DNA of 64,000 nucleotides. Origin: Fabrea salina (lineage: Eukaryota > Ciliophora > Heterotrichea > Heterotrichida > Fabreidae). Where the stretch lies: positions 1-64,000 of the forward strand of contig JALIHJ010000002.1 of NCBI GenBank assembly GCA_022984795.1, read 5' to 3'. Below the pieces are notes generated by a model that worked only from the letters and a program-made list of their open reading frames with translations, did not search any database and had not been told where the DNA came from. This document shows positions 18,085 to 27,922 of this stretch, piece after piece. Position 1 is the stretch's first letter. Every line of letters starts with the position of its first letter. Position numbers and translations under genes: made by a program.

Positions 18085-18121
18085 AATAGTTTATTAGAAT
18101 TAGATGCAAATCTAAGATACA

Positions 18122-18943
18122 TTAACTAAATTGTTTTTTCACACGGATATCTTCCTTGTTCAAAACACTGCTATCAGGTTCCTGCGAGGGAACGGACTCC
18201 CATAATGTTGTATCAAAGACCTGCCACTTACCAGTTTCCTTAGAAAACCATAATTGGCGGTTGGCTTCAAAGACCCACTTCCTCTTGTACAGTTCTTCTG
18301 CTGCTAGGGCTTGGAGTATTTCGCCAGGCATGTTGTAGAAAATATAAAACAGCGTGCCGAGGCTGAAGCAAGAGAGCAGTTTCATGCGCAAGATGGGTTT
18401 GCTTATGAAGTAGCAGGAAGGAAGTGAGTACTCTGGTTCTTCAGCAGGAGCTAAGTCTGGGGCGTCGAAGGGGGACTTGAAGTGAGAACTAAGACTTTCT
18501 TCAGACTTCATGTTGAGGCCTAGACGCGTAAGGTCTTGGCCGCGACTGAGGACTTGCAGGTCTTCTGAAGTCTTTTTGAGTGGAAGCATCCCTTTGACTC
18601 CGTAAGCATCTAATTCTTGTTCTTCTCGCGAAGGCACTTTTGAACTCATTGGCACGAAGCTTACTGCATCTGGGTTTATAGCACGTGAAAAGCCTGGAGG
18701 TCTGAATTCTGCTGCTCCGTAAGAGGGTCTTAGCGAAGGAAAGTCCTCTTGGGGAATGAATGAAGGCGCCATGTGGCTCGGGTACATGTACTGTGACATC
18801 ATTTCGTAGCCCGGTGGTTGGTAGTATGGAATTTGTCCTCTCTGTCCACTTTGGTACGATTGGTTCATGTGCGGAATTTCTTGGTAGCCCCAATAGGCTA
18901 TGTTTCTGTTTCCTGGATTCATTTTATTCTTATAAGAGTACAA
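18122..18943 (-). CDS. CNOT2: CCR4-NOT complex subunit NOT2
   Basis: 273 residues. The N-terminal 100 residues are low-complexity (Tyr, Pro, Gln, Met). The C-terminal third is the NOT box: EPEYSLPSCYF, then LFYIFYNMPGEILQALAAEEL, YKRKWVFEANRQLWFSK and VFDTTLWESVP, the order seen in NOT2 rather than NOT3/5. It would scaffold the deadenylase module together with NOT1. Shorter than animal CNOT2 (about 540) because of the short N-terminal region. The next ATG (residue 8, MNPGNRN) is an alternative start. Confidence 0.88.
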   Translation of the reverse strand: MYSYKNKMNPGNRNIAYWGYQEIPHMNQSYQSGQRGQIPYYQPPGYEMMSQYMYPSHMAPSFIPQEDFPSLRPSYGAAEFRPPGFSRAINPDAVSFVPMSSKVPSREEQELDAYGVKGMLPLKKTSEDLQVLSRGQDLTRLGLNMKSEESLSSHFKSPFDAPDLAPAEEPEYSLPSCYFISKPILRMKLLSCFSLGTLFYIFYNMPGEILQALAAEELYKRKWVFEANRQLWFSKETGKWQVFDTTLWESVPSQEPDSSVLNKEDIRVKKQFS

Positions 18944-19113
18944 TATACACAGATTAAGGTCTCATTTTAGTAAAGTGTTTGGCTTTTAAGTAGTTGCTGA
19001 AAATCTCTCCAAAGGACTTTCAGTGACACCCGGAAATAACTTAGTATATTATAAGTTTAGAAATAATCAGATCTATTATAAATTCCGAAGCCATTCAAAA
19101 GCTCTTATAAATA

Positions 19114-21396
19114 ATGGCTTACACTCGCCAAGGATTTGAAAAGGACTTGAAGCAGAAACTCCAGCAAAGAATTACTGGAAACACTTCAGAGGAAGGGCTG
19201 CTGATTAAAACTTTCAGGTATTTCGACTTGAACAATTCCCAAAAAGTAACAGTGGACCAGTTCGGAAGGACCTTAGAAAGACTTGGCTTAGTTATTCCTG
19301 ACAAAGCTCAACTCCAAAGACTCTTCAATGAGTACGACACCCAAAACACAGGGTCTTTAGACTACAAAGAATTCACAGCAGTTCTATTTGGTGCTAAAAC
19401 TGCTACACCCGTGAAGGGAGTGAGTGCGGGGGAACTCCAAGCCGGAGAAAGAGCTCTTGAAAAACTTAGACTGGGCCTTAAAGGAAGGGGTTCTAGGGGA
19501 ATCATTGGACTTGCAAGACAGTTCAAGATTATGGACGATGACAACTCAAAAACCCTTAGCTTTCAAGAGTTCGAAAAAGCTATTAAAGACTTTAGAGTAG
19601 AACTAACTGACCACGAAATACAAGCAGTTTTTGGGTGTGTTGACCGCGACAGGTCAGGAAGCATTGACTATAATGAATTCATCAGGGCAATCAGAGGCCC
19701 CATGAACGAAACCAGAAAGGCACTTGTGAACAAGGCTTTTGACAGACTAGACCTAGACAACTCAGGAGTGATTGACATAAATGACTTAAGGGGAGTGTAC
19801 GATGCCAAGAACCACCCGGACGTCAAACAAGGCAAAAAAACAGAGGAAGACATTTTGGGGGAGTTCCTTGAAACTTTTGAACTGCACCACAACATAAGGG
19901 GCCAGACAGACCAGAGAGTAACTCGTGAAGAATTTGAGGAGTACTACAACAACGTTTCAGCAAGTATTGACAGTGACGAGTACTTTGGGACTATGATGAA
20001 CAGCTCGTGGAAACTAGACCAGCCACCTCCTAAAAGGAGAGAAAATCCCCCTGAAGAACAAAAGCAAGAACAACCCACTATTGGAAACATCGAAGAAGTT
20101 CTGAGTAAGTTCAGGTCGCAACTGAAAGCAAGAGGGGCAAGAGGGATCATTGGAATGCAGAGGCAATTCAGGATAATTGATGATGACAACTCCAAGACTC
20201 TTGACCTCCAAGAATTCAAAAAAGGTTTAAGAGACTTTAGAGTCCAACTCAGCGAGCAAGATGCCGAGCTTTTGTTCAGACATATTGACAGAGACAACTC
20301 AGGCAGCATTGACATTAACGAGTTTCTGAGGGAAGTAAGAGGCCCAATGAACGATTCAAGAAGTTCAGTGGTGCAGAAAGTTTGGAGGAAGTTTGACAGA
20401 GACGGAAGTGGAGTAATTGATATCAACGACTTAGAGGGAGTTTACGAAGCCAAAAACCACCCTGACGTGCTTGCAGGGAAGAAGACTGAGGAGCAAGTAC
20501 TGGGGGAGTTCTTGGAAACTTTTGAAACTCACCATAATCTAGACAATCCCTCTAAGAGGGACCAGAAAGTTACTAAGGAAGAGTTTTGGGAGTACTACAA
20601 CAACATTTCAGCTTCGATAGACAACGATGAGCACTTTGAACTGATGCTGGTGAATGCATGGAAGTTAGACTCAGAAAAGAAACAAGAAGCTCCAGACTTC
20701 AGGTTTGGCGCAAGAAGGACTTACCAAACCTCTTCAACTCCCTGGGGCACTGATGAACCTGTAGCTAGGACCAGAAGCAGTGAGCAGTTAGTAGAGCACC
20801 TGAGGAACAAACTCAAAGCCAGAGAAGGCGGGGGGTTTGTAGGTTTCCAGCGGCAGTTTAGGATAATGGACGACAACAACTCCAAAAGTCTGAACTTTGA
20901 GGAGTTTTGGAAGGGAATGAGGGACTTCCGGACAGGAGTCACTGAACAAGAAACCAGAGTGCTGTTCAACACTTTTGACAAAAACAGAGACGGACACTTG
21001 TCTTACGAGGAGTTCATTCATACGATTGTAGGGGAGATGAACCAGTTCAGAAAAGACCTTGTAGCTAAGGCCTTCAGCACTTTGGATAAGAACTCAAACG
21101 GAGTTATTGAGTTGGATGAAATCAAGCAGAAGTACTCAGCCAAAAGTCACCCTGAGGTGCTTGAAGGCAAAAAAACTGAAGAAGAAATACTTTGCGAGTT
21201 TTTGGAAACATTTGAAGTGCACCACGCAGTTTTCAAGGAAGACCAAAGAGACCACTCTGTTACGTTGGACGAGTTTATGGAGTACTACAATCATATATCA
21301 GCTTCGATTGACAACGACGAGTACTTTGCAGCTATGATGAACAAAGCATGGTTTGAAGACAAAAACTACGCAAAGGGCGAAGGACTTCAAGTTTAA
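19114..21396 (+). CDS. Triple calcyphosine-like EF-hand protein
   Basis: 760 residues made of three tandem calcyphosine-like modules of about 200 residues each, preceded by an EF-hand pair. Every module has four EF-hand loops (for example DDDNSKTLSFQE, DRDRSGSIDYNE, DLDNSGVIDIND), then the calcyphosine signature KNHPDV..GKKTEE, FLETFE, and YYN..SASID.DE. Many loops keep all Asp/Glu ligands, so calcium binding is likely. Calcyphosines in animals and protists are often ciliary. The modules differ enough to show an old triplication. The stop is 7 bp before the pyruvate kinase ATG. Confidence 0.88.
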   Translation: MAYTRQGFEKDLKQKLQQRITGNTSEEGLLIKTFRYFDLNNSQKVTVDQFGRTLERLGLVIPDKAQLQRLFNEYDTQNTGSLDYKEFTAVLFGAKTATPVKGVSAGELQAGERALEKLRLGLKGRGSRGIIGLARQFKIMDDDNSKTLSFQEFEKAIKDFRVELTDHEIQAVFGCVDRDRSGSIDYNEFIRAIRGPMNETRKALVNKAFDRLDLDNSGVIDINDLRGVYDAKNHPDVKQGKKTEEDILGEFLETFELHHNIRGQTDQRVTREEFEEYYNNVSASIDSDEYFGTMMNSSWKLDQPPPKRRENPPEEQKQEQPTIGNIEEVLSKFRSQLKARGARGIIGMQRQFRIIDDDNSKTLDLQEFKKGLRDFRVQLSEQDAELLFRHIDRDNSGSIDINEFLREVRGPMNDSRSSVVQKVWRKFDRDGSGVIDINDLEGVYEAKNHPDVLAGKKTEEQVLGEFLETFETHHNLDNPSKRDQKVTKEEFWEYYNNISASIDNDEHFELMLVNAWKLDSEKKQEAPDFRFGARRTYQTSSTPWGTDEPVARTRSSEQLVEHLRNKLKAREGGGFVGFQRQFRIMDDNNSKSLNFEEFWKGMRDFRTGVTEQETRVLFNTFDKNRDGHLSYEEFIHTIVGEMNQFRKDLVAKAFSTLDKNSNGVIELDEIKQKYSAKSHPEVLEGKKTEEEILCEFLETFEVHHAVFKEDQRDHSVTLDEFMEYYNHISASIDNDEYFAAMMNKAWFEDKNYAKGEGLQV

Positions 21397-21403
21397 TAAT
21401 TAA

Positions 21404-22924
21404 ATGGACGCCAATCGTCGTTCCCGAAGCAGGAGTTTACTAACAGTAGAAGACGTAATGGGCACAAGCGACCTCAATTCCCGAAGGACCAAAATAGTGT
21501 GCACTATGGGACCAAGTTGCTGGGATGTCGAAAATATCGTGAAGATGCTTGACTTAGGAATGAACATTGCAAGGCTCAACTTTTCCCACGGAGACCATAA
21601 AACACACGCTGAAACTGTGAAGCGCATAAGAGAAGCCAACAAACAGCGTCCTGAAAAGGCTTGCGCCATCATGCTGGATACCAAAGGTCCAGAAATTCGA
21701 ACAGGATTGCTCAAGAACCACGAACCTATTAACTTGACTGCGGGACAAGAACTAGTCATCAGCACTGACTACTCAGTTGAAGGGGACCAGTCCGTAATTT
21801 CGTGTTCTTACAAAAAACTTCCAACTTCTGTGAAGCAAGGAGGCACTGTACTCATTGCTGACGGAAGTATACAGTGCGAAGTTACTGAAATCCACGAGGA
21901 CTCTATCAAGGTGCTTGTGAAGAACTCAGCTAAACTAGGGGAGAAAAAGAACATGTGCCTGCCAGGGTGTATAGTTGAACTCCCCACAGTGACTGAAAAG
22001 GACGAAGACGACCTAGAAAACTTTGCACTGAGGTACAATGTCGACTTTGTAGCAGCTAGTTTTGTGAGGAAGGCGTCCGACGTGGAGGAAGTCAGGGACG
22101 TGCTTGGGCCAAGAGGAGCCCATATTAAAATCATCAGCAAGATCGAGAACCACGAAGGTCTTGAAAACTTCGAAGACATTCTGCAAGCTACTGACGGAGT
22201 TATGGTTGCTAGAGGAGACTTAGGGATGGAAATTCCAGCTGAAAAGGTTTTCCTTGCACAGAAAATGATGATCCAGAAGTGCAAAATATACGGAAAACCA
22301 GTGATCACTGCTACCCAGATGCTGGAGTCAATGGTGAATAACCCGCGGCCTACAAGAGCTGAGGCCAGCGACGTGGCCAATGCTGTGCTAGACGGAACTG
22401 ACGCAGTGATGCTTTCAGGAGAAACAGCAAACGGAGGCTATCCTTTGCAAGCACTTGAAATCATGTCTAGAGTGTGTGTTGAAGCCGAGAGGTGCTTTGA
22501 CTACACTCAGGAGTACTTTAAGGTTAAGGAAAGCATTCCTTGGACTCTAAGCACTACTGAAGCTGTGTGTGCGGCTGCAGTGAGAACAGCACTTGACCTT
22601 AAAGTTAAGATGATTGTGGCAGTGACTGATACAGGGTCCACTCCCTTGCAGGTGGCTAAGTTCAGACCACCAATCCCCATTCTTTGTGTAAGCATGAACC
22701 CAAGCACAATTAACCAAACGCAGATTGTGAGGGGAGGACTGACTTTGAAGGTTCCTTCCTACGAAGGCACTGACAACCTGCTGAGGTACGCACTCGAGGT
22801 TGCTAAGAACAGGAACTTAGTTAAGTCTGGTGACACTGTGATAGCTATTCACGGCAAGTCGGAGACAGATGTCAACTTGGCAAATATTATGAAAATACTT
22901 GTTGTGGATGAGGCTGAAGACTAG
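21404..22924 (+). CDS. PK: Pyruvate kinase
   Basis: 506 residues, the usual length. Converts phosphoenolpyruvate and ADP to pyruvate and ATP at the end of glycolysis. Visible motifs in order: TKIVCTMGPSCW, NIARLNFSHGDH, MLDTKGPEIRTG, the lysine-bearing KIENHEGLENFEDIL, VARGDLGMEIP (metal/substrate site), the family signature MLESM..PRPTRAEASDVANA, DAVMLSGETA and a complete C-terminal allosteric domain. No targeting sequence, so cytosolic. It follows the calcyphosine gene with 7 bp between stop and start. Confidence 0.98.
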   Translation: MDANRRSRSRSLLTVEDVMGTSDLNSRRTKIVCTMGPSCWDVENIVKMLDLGMNIARLNFSHGDHKTHAETVKRIREANKQRPEKACAIMLDTKGPEIRTGLLKNHEPINLTAGQELVISTDYSVEGDQSVISCSYKKLPTSVKQGGTVLIADGSIQCEVTEIHEDSIKVLVKNSAKLGEKKNMCLPGCIVELPTVTEKDEDDLENFALRYNVDFVAASFVRKASDVEEVRDVLGPRGAHIKIISKIENHEGLENFEDILQATDGVMVARGDLGMEIPAEKVFLAQKMMIQKCKIYGKPVITATQMLESMVNNPRPTRAEASDVANAVLDGTDAVMLSGETANGGYPLQALEIMSRVCVEAERCFDYTQEYFKVKESIPWTLSTTEAVCAAAVRTALDLKVKMIVAVTDTGSTPLQVAKFRPPIPILCVSMNPSTINQTQIVRGGLTLKVPSYEGTDNLLRYALEVAKNRNLVKSGDTVIAIHGKSETDVNLANIMKILVVDEAED

Positions 22925-22992
22925 TTAGTAATTAATTATCCGTTTAGGCAGTAGAAATTACTTATATTGGAACAGAGAAGAAACACCAGGAT

Positions 22993-23073
22993 GACACTTT
23001 GGCCGAGTGGTTAAGGCGATAGCCTGCTAAGCTGTTGGGGTTTCCCCGCGTGGGTTCGAATCCCACAGGTGTC
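22993..23073 (+). tRNA. tRNA-Ser(GCT), second copy
   Basis: 81 nt, identical to the minus-strand gene at 15246-15326: anticodon loop CTGCTAA, long variable arm, TTCGAAT T loop. Terminated by a T6 run at 23075-23080. Flanks differ from the first copy beyond two bases upstream and the GTTTTTT downstream, so only the tRNA unit itself is conserved. Confidence 0.96.
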
Positions 23074-23156
23074 GTTTTTTGTCAAAATTTTTTTAGTGAT
23101 TAATTAATTTCAGTTATCCAGAAAGCTTGGAGTGGGGTGTGTAATTATTTAAATAA

Positions 23157-24713
23157 ATGCCAAAGAAATACTACACCATCAAGGAAGTGTTTAAGCTCAT
23201 AGAAAGGTTAGAGACGAAGTCAAACAGGATGCCAGAACTGCTGGGGTTCAGAAGTATGGACATTTGCAAGTCCTTCAAGCAGTTAATTTCGTTAACCAAC
23301 TCACTAGCAATAGTGTTTCTGCAGTACTCTTTGATTCCACAGGCTCTTAAACTTTTGAAAAAGGCTGCAAGTGCGGATTTGTCCCTCCAGCGCTACGGAA
23401 GTCTTATGGATCGTTTTTGGCAAGGCAGAATGGTCACCTACAACAACTTGGCTTGGATGTACTTGAAGTAACCACCACTTAGGATTGGACAAAACCAAGA
23501 CAGCCTGAAGTTCCTTTACGAAGCACAAAGTTTGATACTCAGTTACAGAGAAGCTGGGGGCGAAATTCCTGCTGACTTAGTCATTATGACTAACATGCTG
23601 ACCTTCGTTGTGCTTTGGAAAATAAAAAAGTTCAAGGAGTCCAGCGAGTACCTTGAAACTGCTGCTAAGAAGCTAAACTCAGTCATTAGGGGAGAACTCC
23701 CCAGCAAACTTTCCAAGCTCAGCACTCAAAACCTCTACGGAATAATAGTGATGGGTTTGGCTGGACTGACTTTTAAACTTGAAGAAGACAGAAATAAAGC
23801 CATAGGGCTGCTGGAAGAGTGTTTGGAACAACTTGGAGGAGAAGACATAGCTGCAAGGCCCTTACTGATGGACTTGGTTACTGAAATCAGGGACCAAAAG
23901 GACTCTCCAAGCGCCACTCACACTGAGAACACCCTTGACTTTACTCCTACTGCAAGGGAGATGCACAACAGCCAGTCGCACTTTCCAGACATTCCCTCAG
24001 ACTTCTTAGAGGTCCCTCAGAGTGTCAAAGAAGATTGGCTGATTTCTGACGAGTATGAAACAATCTTTTTTTTGGCATGCTTTGTTCCCTTCATTACTAC
24101 CAACACTCCTCTCATCAGAACGTCCGAGTTGGAGTACTACCAACAAAAGGGCCAAGAAAACACCCCTACTGAAAGTAATGCTTCTTTGATTCCCAACAGC
24201 AAAAAGTTCATAGAACCTAACTACTACAGGCAAACAACTAACTTGAAGCCTGTGAACATACAACCCAACAAAGCAATAAGAGTTCGGACAAGCCGCAACT
24301 CGCCTAGAGCAGGCCACACTCTAAACAACGCCACTAAAGGCCTAAACAGGTCTTGGTGGGAAAGCAAGTCTTTCTTAGAAAAAGTTTTCAACGAAGAAAA
24401 AACAAACACTCTGCGCTTTAGAAGTGCTCCTAGAGAAGGGATCAAAAAACTCCCCAATTTTGCAAAGCCCAAAGGCGACAACCAAGGCATGATATTCAGC
24501 CCTAGCCTCGACCCCAGACCTCCTAGGAGGCCTAAGAATTTGCAGAACCGTCAAATCATGGTGGAGTTCAGTCCTGGCAGACGAATGAGCAAAGAAGGGT
24601 TCCCTGTGGAACTCATTCCTATCCAACCCCTCACCAAACTCAAAAAGCCTCAAATCAGTAACAAGTACCGCATGGCTTTCGACTTTCTAGAAGCCGAAGA
24701 CATTAACTACTAA
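23157..24713 (+). CDS. TPR-like protein of unknown function
   Basis: Two exons spliced across GTAACCACCACTTAG (23468-23482), about 513 residues. The N-terminal 300 are alpha-helical with TPR-like pairs (SLAIVFLQYSLIPQALKLLKKA; YNNLAWMYLK then QDSLKFLYEAQSLILSYREAG), suggesting a peptide-binding scaffold. The C-terminal 200 residues are disordered, basic and Pro/Asn/Arg-rich (SPRAGHTLNNATKGLNRS). No enzyme motif. Nine bp separate its stop from the RCC1-like gene. Confidence 0.75.
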
Positions 24714-24722
24714 CTGTTAAAT

Positions 24723-25901
24723 ATGAGGTACATAGGCCGAGCAGGAAGTTTGTACACTTGGGGAGACGGGTATCATACTATTTTGGGCCATAACACTGCT
24801 TATCCCAACCAAACTCCACAAAAAGTTACCTTGACTCACAGAGTTCCTAGCGAGCACCCTTTCGCGGTTTACACCCACCCTAACCAACGCAGAACTACCC
24901 AGCCCTTGACTCAGTTGTTTTTGAAAGTAGCTACAGGCCCCTACCACACTGCTGCTATTTCTGAAAGCCACCAGGTATTCACCTTTGGAGCAAACACCTA
25001 CAACAAGTTGGGACACTCTTTGAACAACAAAATTCCTTGCAGAGTGCCTACTTTGGCTTCAAACAAGGTAGTGGACGTAGCTTGTGGACTCGACCACACC
25101 CTAGCAGTGACAGGTAAGAACTACTTAGACCTGGGCAAAGTTTACAGTTGGGGCTACGGAGGCGAAAACAAGAGTTTCCTCTACACTTTGATGTTTTATG
25201 AAGAACCAGGAGCACTGGGCCAGGGAGACTGGCACAACTACAACATTCCAACTATAGTTAAGGACATTGAAGAAGTCGTTAGTGTAGAGGCTGGGTTTTA
25301 CCATAGTTTGGCCTTAAAGAGTGATTTATAGTTAGGAAACGGAGACTTGTATGCTTGGGGCAACAACGAGTTTGGAGAACTAGGAGTTCCAGTTGTAAAG
25401 TCGCATCTCCCCTTGAAGGTTTTGACCAACGTTAAGAAAGTTTCAGCAGCTTCGCACTTCAGTGCTGCACTCACGAACGAAGGAGAAGTGTACGTGTGGG
25501 GTCGCAACCACTACAAACAACTAGGAGTGAAGCAAGAAGTCCTAGACACACCTACTCTCATCTGTTCTGAGGCTACAGACATAGAGACAGGGGAGGGGTC
25601 TTTGATGGTTTTGAAAGAAAACGACCTATACATATGCGGACTTAACGAGTACGAAGAGTTGACTAAGGTTGAAACTAGTGGAGTGCCTGTTGGTCTTGCC
25701 TGTGGAGACGAGTGGGCAGCTTACATTAGTTCATCGGGTTTGGTGTATTCTTTGGGAGGTCTTTTCAGAGAAGACATTGAAAGGAGCTACTTCCTTGAGT
25801 ACAGAGGAAAGGAATTCAAACAGAACTCAGTGGGGTTCTTTGAAGGCAGAGTGCTGAGCATTGTGGGGAAGTACAGTTATTACACATCAATTTTGGCTTA
25901 A
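24723..25901 (+). CDS. RCC1-repeat protein
   Basis: Two exons joined across GTGATTTATAGTTAG (25321-25335), about 387 residues. RCC1 blades are visible: VDVACGLDHTLAVT, KVYSWGYGG, VSVEAGFYHSLALK, DLYAWGNNEFGELG, VSAASHFSAALT and EVYVWGRNHYKQLG. About six or seven blades give one propeller. There is no clear guanine-exchange or other domain, so the partner is unknown. Splicing restores the strand KRNGDLYAWGNN. Its stop codon overlaps that of the acyl-CoA synthetase gene in a shared TTAA. Confidence 0.85.
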
Positions 25902-27865
25902 TTATTGGAGTAAAGAGATTGAATAGTTTCTTGGAAAAAGTTTTTTGCGTCGTGTCTTTTGATCTTGAAAGTTGGAGTCAGTATTCCTGAGTCAGGAGTA
26001 ATCATTTCAGGGTGCAGGTGGATTTTTCTGACTTGTTCGAAGCCTGCCAGTCCTGCTTCAGATCCTATGACCTTCATGTCCCTCAGAACTTCTTCCTTGA
26101 CTCTTTCGTTGTTGCAAAGTTGTTCCCAAGACTCCTCAATGTTGTTCTTTTTGGCCCACTCCTTAACTGCTTCTGAGTCAGGGACAATCATAGCCACCAA
26201 GTAACTTTCAAGACTGTCTCCGTGCACAAAGATCAACTGCACGTACTTGCTTTTCATGTAGGTGTTTTCAATTTTTTCAGGAGCTACGTACTCGCCTTGT
26301 GCGAGTTTAAACAAGTTCTTCACACGGTCGATGATTTTAATGGTGCCTTGTTCTTCCAGAACTCCAATGTCTCCTGAGTGCAGCCACCCGTCTTGGTCAA
26401 TGGTTTCGGCGGTTTCTTTTGGGAGTTTATAGTAACCTTTACAGATGCTGGGACCTCTAAAACAAATTTCTCCTTTGGGGGGCCAGGAGTCAGTGAGGTA
26501 GCCCATTTCAGGCACTGACTGGAGTTTTATTTCCACACAGCCTACAGGGCCTCCTACGTGGCCACTTCTGCTTTCAGTGGGGAGAGTTGCAGTACTTGCT
26601 CCAGAAGTCTCGGTTTGTCCGTAAGCTTCTAGAATGGGGCAGCAAAAAGCCACTTTCAAAAAGTCAAGTACATCGCCAGAAATAGGTGCAGAGGCAGTTA
26701 CTACAAGACGCACTCTTCCCCCAAGTACTTGTTTGACTTTCTTGAACACAAGTTTGTCGTAGAACCCGTGAGTGCACTTTCCTTCTTCATGGAGTCGGTT
26801 CCTTTTGGCAGCCAAGCCTTTAGCTACTAGCTTTGCCTTCATTCCAGTTAAGTTTGAAAAGTTACTTTGAACTAGGTCGTAGAACCGGTTCAGAAGCCTA
26901 GGCACAGAAGCTAGAATTGTAGGTTTTAAAGCTGCAAAGTCTTCTTTGAGTTTAAGAACATCTCCACTGTAAAAGCCTACATAGGCCCCTGAATAAACGC
27001 AGGCTTGCATAACAACCCTTTCATAGATGTGCGCTAGGGGCAAGTAAGATATGTGCACGTCTTTTGGAGTAGGAATGAATATTTCCAGCACTCCTGCCAG
27101 TTGTGACACTATGCTGGAGTGGGTAAGAATCACTCCTTTGGGGTTTCCAGTGGTTCCGCTGGTGTAGCACAGAGTGTAGATATTGTCTGGTTTAGGAGGG
27201 TTGTACTCAAGTTTTTCTTGGTTAATGACTTCTTGGAACTGGTAAACTCTAAACCCTACTTGTTCGGCTTCTTGCTTTTGTTGGTCACTTACTAGGTTCA
27301 TCAAAATCAGGTTCTCTAAGTTCCCAGTAAGGCCTTCTCTTTTATGCTGGACGATTTTGCCAAGGTTGTCAGAGGACATCAGCAAAGTGCAGAGTTGGGT
27401 TTGTTCAAGCATGTACTGCATGGCGGTGGCACCTAAAGTGTCGTAAAAGGGCACCACTACTACGTTGTAAAAGCAGCATGCTATGTCTCCGATCATCCAT
27501 TCTTCTCTGTTTTTGGAGTAAATTCCCAAAAACTTGTGAGTGCCCATTTCGTCAGAAACGTCGGGACAAAGTCCCAGGTTGACCAGTCCTGACCCAAACT
27601 TAGTTGAGAGTTCCTTGATGTCTTTGTAACTCTTCCACTCGTAAGTTCCTTCTTTAGGAGTTCCAAACAACGGCTTTGCTCCGAAGGTATCAAAAGCATG
27701 CATGAGGGTTTCGAAAATCGTTTTGTGTCCTTTCTGAGGAGCTTCCAGCAAGTGCTCTGCATAGTTGGGCGACCTAATGGCCCTAGTTTGGCTAGGGTAC
27801 TCGTCGCCTACCATTACACTGTACTTGGAGTTATGCGAAGATCCTTTTGAGCCACAACTTCCCAT
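25898..27865 (-). CDS. Long-chain acyl-CoA synthetase
   Basis: 655 residues, typical ACSL length. Activates fatty acids to acyl-CoA through an acyl-AMP intermediate. Motifs: AMP-binding loop YTSGTTGNPKGV, ISYLPLAHIYER, EAYGQTET, DGWLHSGDIG and the hinge IDRVKNLFKLAQGEYV, then IENTYM as usual for eukaryotic ACSL. The N-terminus MGSCGSKG fits N-myristoylation at Gly2 (Ser6 present) with Cys4 as palmitoylation candidate. That would place the enzyme on a membrane without the transmembrane helix used by animal ACSLs. Divergent from the tail-anchored gene at 27923. Confidence 0.95.
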   Translation of the reverse strand: MGSCGSKGSSHNSKYSVMVGDEYPSQTRAIRSPNYAEHLLEAPQKGHKTIFETLMHAFDTFGAKPLFGTPKEGTYEWKSYKDIKELSTKFGSGLVNLGLCPDVSDEMGTHKFLGIYSKNREEWMIGDIACCFYNVVVVPFYDTLGATAMQYMLEQTQLCTLLMSSDNLGKIVQHKREGLTGNLENLILMNLVSDQQKQEAEQVGFRVYQFQEVINQEKLEYNPPKPDNIYTLCYTSGTTGNPKGVILTHSSIVSQLAGVLEIFIPTPKDVHISYLPLAHIYERVVMQACVYSGAYVGFYSGDVLKLKEDFAALKPTILASVPRLLNRFYDLVQSNFSNLTGMKAKLVAKGLAAKRNRLHEEGKCTHGFYDKLVFKKVKQVLGGRVRLVVTASAPISGDVLDFLKVAFCCPILEAYGQTETSGASTATLPTESRSGHVGGPVGCVEIKLQSVPEMGYLTDSWPPKGEICFRGPSICKGYYKLPKETAETIDQDGWLHSGDIGVLEEQGTIKIIDRVKNLFKLAQGEYVAPEKIENTYMKSKYVQLIFVHGDSLESYLVAMIVPDSEAVKEWAKKNNIEESWEQLCNNERVKEEVLRDMKVIGSEAGLAGFEQVRKIHLHPEMITPDSGILTPTFKIKRHDAKNFFQETIQSLYSNN

Positions 27866-27922
27866 TTTATTAGGCTAAACTTACTTAAAGTTAACAATAA
27901 TTATAAGCAGTGTAATAATAAA

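Noticed and set aside
17819-18109. 97-codon minus-strand frame ending in SFFKA
   Set aside because: The spliced alternative on the same strand gives a protein with Sfi1-type helices and a consensus 15-nt intron.
19944-20426. Long antisense frames within the calcyphosine gene
   Set aside because: Shadows of the repeated EF-hand codons; no independent features.
24006-24653. Antisense frames over the TPR-like gene
   Set aside because: Out-of-frame shadows with no family pattern.
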